NCBI GenBank assembly: GCA_030762935.1
Contig: CM060893.1
Coordinates: forward strand, 6,802,001 to 6,866,000
Origin: Hymenopus coronatus
Lineage: Eukaryota; Arthropoda; Insecta; Mantodea; Hymenopodidae
DNA: 64,000 nucleotides
Reading direction: 5' to 3'
Below are positions 57,528 to 64,000 of the stretch, piece by piece (within the stretch, counting starts at the first letter, position 1; the number at the start of each line of letters is the position of its first letter). The translations under genes were made by a program, and so were the position numbers. Under the pieces are notes generated by a model. That model made no database searches. It worked only from the letters and a program-made list of their open reading frames with translations, and had not been told where the DNA came from.

Positions 57528-58447
57528 AGAATAAGCTTTCTAACATTAATTTGTTGCACAGATGTAGAGAAAGTCATGTGAATGAAACATGTTAGATGTT
57601 TACTTTCTCTATACGTACTATGTACGTGCATAGAGAAGCTATTGTATTGCACCCAAAAATTTGATACTGAGATTTCACCGGAAATATATGTTTTGAGACC
57701 CCCTGAATCAAAAAAAAACATTTTTAGAAAAATGTCCGTGTGTGTCTGTCCCTCTGTCTGTCTGTGTGTGCCTGTGGACAGCATAGCTCAACAGTGAAAA
57801 GACCGTTAAAAACCAAACTTGGTATTTAAGTTTGGTATCTGCCAAGGATGCGACACGGAGATTTTCAATAAAATCTCCCTACCCCAAACTACTCTTTACA
57901 TGGAAAAAAATTCGAAAATTTTGATTTTCTTAAAAATGCCTCCAAATATTTTGAATAAAATTTCGTAAATTTAAGATATTTACTTGAGAAATAAAGTGTA
58001 TATCTTGAATTTTCTGGGAATAGCCTCTGAAGACTACTTTATTCTGGATGAATTTTACGGATTTTTGCATAACTGCTAAACCGTAAGAGATGGACAAAAA
58101 CTTACCACACAGTAAATGATATACATTTTTTTCGAGGAGTTGATCATTTTTAAGATATCCCTTGTTTTTGCTTTCAACTATGAAAAGCTTATAGTTTTCT
58201 CATATAGGAATCTGCCAATTCCTGTCCATACAAAAAAAGGAGCTTCAGTGACAAAGAAACCAGCTTTTGACTATCACTTTAACCAATGGTACCACCTTAT
58301 TTCGCTTCTACTTACAAGGAAACAAGTAATAAGACCATTTCTGCTAATTTTTTCTCGATTAGAATGGAGCAAATAGAAGTAAGAGCTTTTTAACAGTAAT
58401 TTGTTGCAGAGTTGTAGAGGAAGTCATGTGAATGGAACACATCAGAT
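57528..58447 (-). mobile_element. HEL copy, full length, preceded by a HEL 5' fragment
   Basis: 57528-57595 is only the 5' end of one copy. 57598-58447 is complete, from TTTACTTTCTCTATACGTAC to GGAACACATCAGA, with microsatellite GTGTGTCTGTCCCTCTGTCT. About 45 nt before ATATACATTTTTTTC are deleted. Confidence 0.87.
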
Positions 58448-58451
58448 TTTC

Positions 58452-58633
58452 TTTTGTTCTACTCTGGCCAAGAAAAGAAGCGATATGCAATGGCAGTCGT
58501 ATAACGATAGCTTTTAAAACATTTATCACTTGAGCCTACTGCATTCCCTTAGTTCCAGTCTACTTATAAGGAGCTAAAAAGCTTGTTTATAGAGCAGGTA
58601 GAGAAAGCTATGTGAATGCAACATATCAGATTT
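58452..58633 (-). mobile_element. HEL 5' fragment of the CTCTAC subfamily
   Basis: CTCTGGCCAAGAAAAGAAGC to GCAACATATCAGA. Lies between two full copies of the same orientation. Confidence 0.8.
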
Positions 58634-58637
58634 TTAG

Positions 58638-59488
58638 TTTCTCTAGACCCGTACGTACAATGTACATAGGGATACAGAGATATTGTATTCCACCCAAAAA
58701 TTAGATGTCGAGATTTCATCGGAAATACATGTTTTAGAACCCTCCGAGTCCAAAAAAAAGCATTTTCAGAAACAGGTCCGTGTATTGTGTGTGTGTGTGT
58801 GTGGACAGCATAGCTCAAAAACAAAAAGACTGTTAAATACCAAACTTGGTATATTCCAAGGATGCGACACAAAGATTTTAAAGAAAATCCCCCCCACTCC
58901 TAACCACCCTTTAAATGGAAAAATTTTCGAAAATGTTGTTTTTCTTAAAAATGGCTCTAACGATTTTAATTAAAACACCATATATTAAAGCCATATCTAT
59001 CACAAATAAAATGCATATCTTGAATTTTCTGTGAATAGCTTCTAAAGACCTGTTTATTCTGGATGAATTTTGCTTAATTTGGCATAAATAGTAAACTGTA
59101 AGAAATAGACAAAAACTTACTACCCAAAAATTGTAAATCTTGTTAAAATACACAACTTACGTCAAAAACATTTTTTTCGTGGAGCTTACCGTTTCGAGGT
59201 ATTCCATGTTATTAGTTTCAGTTGTGAAGTACTTATACTTTTCTCAGATGGGAGTGTCCGTTTTCCTTACTTTTACTGCTGAAAATAAGCGATTTGCAAT
59301 GACAATCGCATAACGACAGATTTTAAAACATTTGACTATCACTTTTGCTTAGTGCATTCCCTTAGTTCCAGTCTACTTATGAGGAACTAAGTAATAAAAT
59401 TTTACTAATGTTTATCTCGATTAGCACTGTGTTGAAGGACGATTGTTTGTAGAGTAGCTAGAGAAAGCCATGTGAATGTAACACATAA
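58638..59488 (-). mobile_element. HEL copy, full length
   Basis: TTTCTCTAGACCCGTACGTA start with a GTACGTACAATGTACATAG palindrome, (GT)n at 58788-58802, end GAATGTAACACATAAGG. It carries the same 5' variant as the fragment at 58452. Confidence 0.86.
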
Positions 59489-59870
59489 GGGTTTTTTCTT
59501 CATATACAGTATAGTATATTAATGCGGGATAGGAATAGGAGGATAAATTGGTGGTTGTTGCTTCATCTGGTATTTGTCGAGGCACTTAAGCGTTTTGAGG
59601 TTATGGTTGTACGGAAGGAATTTAGGAAGGTTTCACAACAAAAGTAGAGCATTACAAAGTTTTGCACACTTTATTTTCTAAGTATTTAGCACAGTTACAA
59701 AAGAAGCCTGCGTGCGTGGCAAGCTTGTGTGGACAAAATGGCGGTAACCTGAAGATGACTAGAACATCTTGGCAACTCAGCTCGTCCGTCGACACTTCTG
59801 CCAGCTATCGTCCATAACAAGAAACAACTGTTTCTTACAATACAAGTCGCTTGTTGATTATGCTTTGAAT
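59489..59870. other. Unrecognised; possible minus-strand 3' end with AATAAA
   Basis: On the minus strand AATAAA lies at 59675-59670, after a GC-richer stretch (59700-59830) containing ATGGACGATAGCTGGCAG. This might be a terminal exon, but I cannot define a frame or an acceptor. Confidence 0.2.
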
Positions 59871-60628
59871 GATTACTTTGTGTACACTTACTACGTACAT
59901 AGTGTATAGATAAGGTATTGTATTCCACCCAAAATTCGATATATACGTTTTAAGGTCCCCTGTATCCAAAAAATTAGAAAAAGGTCCGTGTATCCATGAA
60001 CACGAAAACTCAAAACGAAAAGCTGGTAAAGTAAGTCCCGCCACCCCTAACTACCCTTTACATGGAAAAGTTTTTGAAAATTTTGATTTTCTCAAAAATG
60101 GCTCTAACGATTTTGACTAAAATAGCGTACATTAAATATATTTACCTGACAAATAAAATATATATTTTGAATTTTCTGGGAGTAGCCTCTGAATTCATTT
60201 TTATTCTGGATGAATTGCGGAATTTTACAAAACAGGTAAACCACAATAAATAGACAAAAACTTACTTAACAAAAAATGTAGATCTTGTTACAACACACAA
60301 TTTTTGTTATATAACTTTTTCATGGAGTTGGCCGTTTTTTAGATATTCATTGTCATTTGTTTCAGGTTTAAAATGCTTATACTTTTCTCATACAGGAATT
60401 TGTCAACTCGTGTCCATTCAAACAAACTCAGTCACATAGCAACCAGCTTTTGAAAGATTTGACTATCGTTTTAGTCTAGTGTATTTCACGATTTCCGTTC
60501 TACTTACAAGAAAGCATTCCTGCTAACATTTATCTGGATTAGTATGAATAGATAGAAGAGTAAGCTTTTTAACAATAATTTGTTGCAGAGATGTGGAGAA
60601 AGCCATGTAAATGAAATACAACAGATTC
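59871..60628 (-). mobile_element. HEL copy, shortened
   Basis: ACTTTGTGTACACTTACTAC start, end GAAATACAACAGATT. The CA tract and AATACCAA palindrome are deleted. Confidence 0.83.
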
Positions 60629-60763
60629 TTCCAACTAGCAAAGCCACTGAAGTTGTAAAAGCAGGTGTCTGTGAGTTGTGCCTAATGTTTACCTATTGTA
60701 ATACAATATTACGAAATACGTGCAGAAAGTGCTTTATTATAGAGTCAAGTAATAGTTTAAAAA

Positions 60764-61590
60764 TCTGATGTATTCCATTCATATGACTTTCTCTACATCT
60801 CTGCAACAAATTATTGTTAAAAAGCTTATGCTTCTACTATTTACTTCATACTAATCGAGAAAAAATTAACAGAAATAGTCTTATTACTTGCTGCCTTGTA
60901 AGTAGAGGCGAAATAAGGAAGTACCATAGGTTAAAATGATAGTCAAAAGCTGGTTGCTTTGTGCGGACAGGAGTTGACAAATTCCTGTATGAGAAAAGCA
61001 AGTGTTTGCAAGCTGAAAACAAAAATAAGGAATATCTAAAAACAAACAATAAACTCTACGAAAAAATGCATATAACTTAAATTGTGTGTTTTAACGTGCT
61101 CTACATTTTTTGTGTGGTAAGTTTTTGTCCACTTCTTACGGTTTACCAGTTATGCAAAATTCAACCAGAATAAAGTAGTCTTCAGAGGCTATTCCCAGAA
61201 AATTCAAGATATACATATTATTTGTCAGGTAAATATCTTTAATATACGACATTTTAATCAAAATCGTTAGAGCTATTTTTGAGAAAATCAAAATTTTCAA
61301 AAAAGTTCCATATAAAGGGTAGTTGGGAGTGGAGGGATTTTCTTGAAAATCTTTGTGTCTTATCCTTGGAAGATACCAAACTTAAATACCAAGTTTGGTG
61401 TTTAACGGTTTTTTTCGTTTTTGAGCTATGCTCTCCACAGACACACACACGGAACTTTTTCCAAAAAAAAAAAATATTCAGGGGGACCCAAAGCATGTAT
61501 TTCCGGTAAAATCTCGGTATCGTATTTTTGGGTGCAATACAATACCTTCTCTATACACTATGTACATAGTACGTGTAGAGAAAGTAAAAA
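60764..61590 (+). mobile_element. HEL copy, full length
   Basis: TCTGATGTATTCCATTCATA start, GAGAAAGTAAAAA end, palindrome CACTATGTACATAGTACG. An A-run (AAAAAAAAAAAATATTC) replaces the usual TTTTTTGGAT motif. Confidence 0.9.
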
Positions 61591-62081
61591 TGTATTTAAC
61601 ATAAATTGTGTCTTTTAACGTGCTCTACATTTTTTGTGTGGCAAGTTTTTGTTCATCTCTTACGGTTTACCAGTTATGCAAAATTCTGTGAAATTCATCA
61701 AAAGTAGTCTTCAGAGGCTATTCCCAGAAAATTCAATATATATATACATTTTATTTGTCAGGTAAATATCTTTAATATACGATATTTTAATCAAAATCGT
61801 TAGAGCCATTTTGTGAAAAGAGTAGTTAGGTGTGGGGGGATTTTCTTGAACATCTCTGTCTCATCCCTGGAAGATGTTAAACTTAAATACCAAGTTTGGT
61901 ATTTTACCGATTTTTCGCTTTAGAGTTATCGTGTTCACTGACTCACGGACACACAGGGCCTTTTTCTGGATACAGGGGACCCTAAAACACATTTCCGGTG
62001 AAATCTCGGTATCGAATTTTCGGGTGGAGTGCAATACCTTCTCTATACACTATGTACATAGTACGTGTAGAGAAAGTAAAA
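61591..62081 (+). mobile_element. HEL 3' two-thirds in tandem with the previous copy
   Basis: Begins in the middle at ATGTATTTAACATAAATTGT and ends GAGAAAGTAAAA. It is of the GTTATCG subfamily whereas its neighbour is GCTATGC, so it is not a simple tandem duplication. Confidence 0.85.
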
Positions 62082-62413
62082 TGATTAGATGAAGTTGAGA
62101 CTCGTTTGTTTTCGAGATTCTGTTATGCATTTCTCTCACACTATATTTTGCACGATCATTTTAATGAGTTTTTAATAAAACAATTTTTATTGAACCTACC
62201 CATCATCACCTATGATGCAGTGCTGTTCAATGACAAAACTAAGATGGTATAATTAACAGTCGTTTGGCTTAAGCAGAAACATGACAACTAGAGAGAGAGT
62301 GCGCTCCGTTGTGGGTAACCTAACTGCCTAATCCCTAGCCGTACCACTTCCAAGTAACTTACTAAGCGACGATATTGTAGCTGTCTTTTTCTTTTAATTA
62401 TTCATTACTTGCC
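62082..62413. other. No recognisable feature
   Basis: No repeat match and no frame. Confidence 0.4.
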
Positions 62414-63250
62414 TTTTTACTTTCTCTACACGTACTATGTACACTATATAGAGAAGGTATTACATTCCACCCTAAAATTCGATACTGAGATTTCACCGGA
62501 AAATCACGTTTTGAGACCCGCTGAATCCAAAAAAAAACAACACATTTTTAGAAAAACGTCCTTGTGTGCGTGTTTCTGTGGGCAGCATAGCTCAAAAACG
62601 AAAAGTCCTTTAAAAACCAAACTTGGTGTTTAGTTTTTGTATCTCCCAAGGATTCGACAAGAAGATTTTCAAGAAAATCTCCCCACCCCAAACTACCTTT
62701 TCCATGGAACTTTTTTTCTTTCTTAAAAATGCCTGTAACAATTTTGATTAAAATATCGTATATTAAAGATATGCATATTTTGAATTTTCTGGGAATAGCC
62801 TCTGAAAGTCACTTTATTCTGGATGAATTTTACGGAATTTTGCATGACTGGTAAACCGTAAGAGATAAGACAAAAACGTATCGCACAAAAAACGTAAAGC
62901 ACGTTAAAACACACAATTTATGTTATATAATTTTTTTTTCGTGGAGTTGATGGTTTTTGAGATATTCATTGTTTTTAATTTCAGCCTTGAAAAGCTTATG
63001 CTTTTCTTATACAGGAATTTGTCAACTGGTGTCCATACAAACAAAGGAACTTTCACATAGCAATCAGCTTTTGACTATCACTTTAACCTATGGTACTCCC
63101 TTATTTCGCTTCTACTTACAAGGAAGCAAGTAATAAGAATATTTCTGCTAATTTTTTCTCGATTAGCATGAAGTAAATATAAGCATAAGCTTTTTAACAA
63201 TAATTTGTTGCAGAGATGTAGAGAAAGTCATGTGAATGGAACACATCAGA
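62414..63250 (-). mobile_element. HEL copy, full length
   Basis: TTTTTACTTTCTCTACACGT start, end GGAACACATCAGATTTTTT. The 3' palindrome is shortened to CGTACTATGTACACTATATA. Microsatellite reduced to TTGTGTGCGTGTTTCTGT. Confidence 0.9.
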
Positions 63251-63395
63251 TTTTTTTAGGTAGGTCTGCGAATGTTAGAAAGAAAGACAATGGTGAACGT
63301 TATTAAAATCACTAATGACTAGGAATAACGTGGTCTTCAGCTAAAGGTTGTACGCAAAGGTGCTTGTTAGGTAATATTTAGGAATACATTTTGAA

Positions 63396-63680
63396 TAGGT
63401 AGAGTCAGACTGAAAAATTCAATGCCATAGCCCCGGAATTTGAACAACGGATCTCCCGGACTCTAGCCGGTTGCTCTAACACTGAGCTACCATGGCAATA
63501 TGCCGGCATAGCATTGAATTTCTCAACTGACTCGCATGTTTCCCGGTAAACCACAAGGTGATCTTAAATTATTTTGAGATGACAACCCCAATGGTGACTT
63601 ACAATGTTGCAAGCACTTTAAGTCCCAGGATTCATAGTATAGCCAACTATTATGGACAGTTGTGGTAATTGTTTTCCCAC
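63396..63680 (-). repeat. SINE-2, one head and core
   Basis: Head at 63410-63510 (reversed B box TTTGAACAACGG, A box TGAGCTACCATGGCA), then the core reversed (GTAAACCACAAGGTGATC ... GCCAACTATTATGGACAG). The opposite head present in the other copies is absent, so this may be the basic unit. Confidence 0.78.
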
Positions 63681-64000
63681 AGAAACCGTGTATAGGTGTC
63701 AAGTGTTGTATAAGCAGTAACTGAATACACGTGACTGACATCACTGGTGATATTGTAATGCTTCTACTACTACAGCGCAGAAACATGAGAATAACGTATC
63801 TGATTGCCGTTCCTGCTATTGTTAACCAGTGACTCGCATCTAACCTCTCATTTAAAAATGTGATTCGTCAAGAACTGACGCGCGACCTATACATAACATC
63901 GTGAGAATAGAAAGTTTTGCATCTAGATATTCTTGTATAGCAGGAAAGTAATATCTTTATCAGACAGATGAGTGTCGACGGCCAGCTGCATGCCCTCGAC
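63681..64000. other. No recognisable feature
   Basis: End of the window, no repeat match or frame. Confidence 0.4.

Noticed and set aside
1..64000. CRISPR array or bacterial operon
   Set aside because: The dense repeats are dispersed, long and in both orientations; the gene is intron-rich and eukaryotic.
63970..64000. Cloning-vector sequence at the window end
   Set aside because: GTCGACGGCCAG and GCATGCC look like linker words, but the order does not match a common vector, and the stretch is too short to judge.

Overview
The window looks like low-GC nuclear DNA from an arthropod, most likely an insect. The evidence is a heparan-sulfate glycosyltransferase of the insect Botv / vertebrate EXTL3 type split into 14 exons by GT..AG introns, together with mariner, piggyBac, Penelope-like and tRNA-derived SINE remnants. 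No species can be named from the sequence alone.

The only gene I can reconstruct completely is botv/EXTL3 on the minus strand, from the ATG at 45323 to the stop at 5146. The exons are 45177-45323, 44838-44964, 44581-44732, 36007-37212, 33232-33447, 30534-30650, 29769-29862, 26081-26211, 21791-21916, 18839-18966, 17911-18035, 13374-13522, 7885-7989 and 5146-5250. They total 2928 nt, which is 975 codons plus a stop. Phases agree at every junction, and the order follows the protein: N-terminal membrane anchor, coiled-coil stem, exostosin domain, then a GT64 domain with a DDD motif. The product would start heparan-sulfate chains in the ER/Golgi.

The introns (about 37 kb) and the upstream region (45.3-64 kb) are mostly mobile DNA. 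About 40% of the window (roughly 26 kb) is one repeat family, called HEL here. Full copies are about 0.85-0.89 kb. They start TCTGATGTG, carry an ACTTTCTCTA motif just inside the 5' end, have a conserved internal palindrome and a CA-rich microsatellite, and end in a 30-nt palindrome followed by GAGAAAGTAAAAA. That matches the plan of non-autonomous Helentron/HINE (DINE-1-like) elements. Three interrupted host repeats let the empty site be inferred: insertion in an A-run before T, without an obvious target duplication.

Four tRNA-derived SINE families are present. SINE-1 has about 12 copies, two of them nested inside other SINE-1 copies with 12-14 bp duplications. SINE-2 is a fold-back element with tRNA heads facing outward. 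SINE-3 and SINE-4 are rarer. Penelope-like elements (PLE) with a GIY-YIG domain occur at 26.3-29.7, 34.6 and 39.9-41.6 kb, two of them split by HEL insertions. DNA transposons include mariner remnants (4.2, 11.6, 16.6, 24.6, 25.1 and 27.5 kb), a TTAA-flanked piggyBac-like element (23.0-24.5 kb), a PIF/Harbinger-like MITE (50.4-51.3 kb) and a TA-flanked MITE (52.1-52.5 kb). A non-LTR retrotransposon endonuclease start lies at 3.5 kb beside a large inverted duplication.

Upstream of botv, one GC-richer Ala/Pro/His-rich reading frame at 50.07-50.36 kb, with an acceptor site and a polyadenylation signal, may be the last exon of an unknown gene. A 172-codon transposase-like reading frame lies in the last botv intron. 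I saw no functional RNA gene and no CRISPR array.
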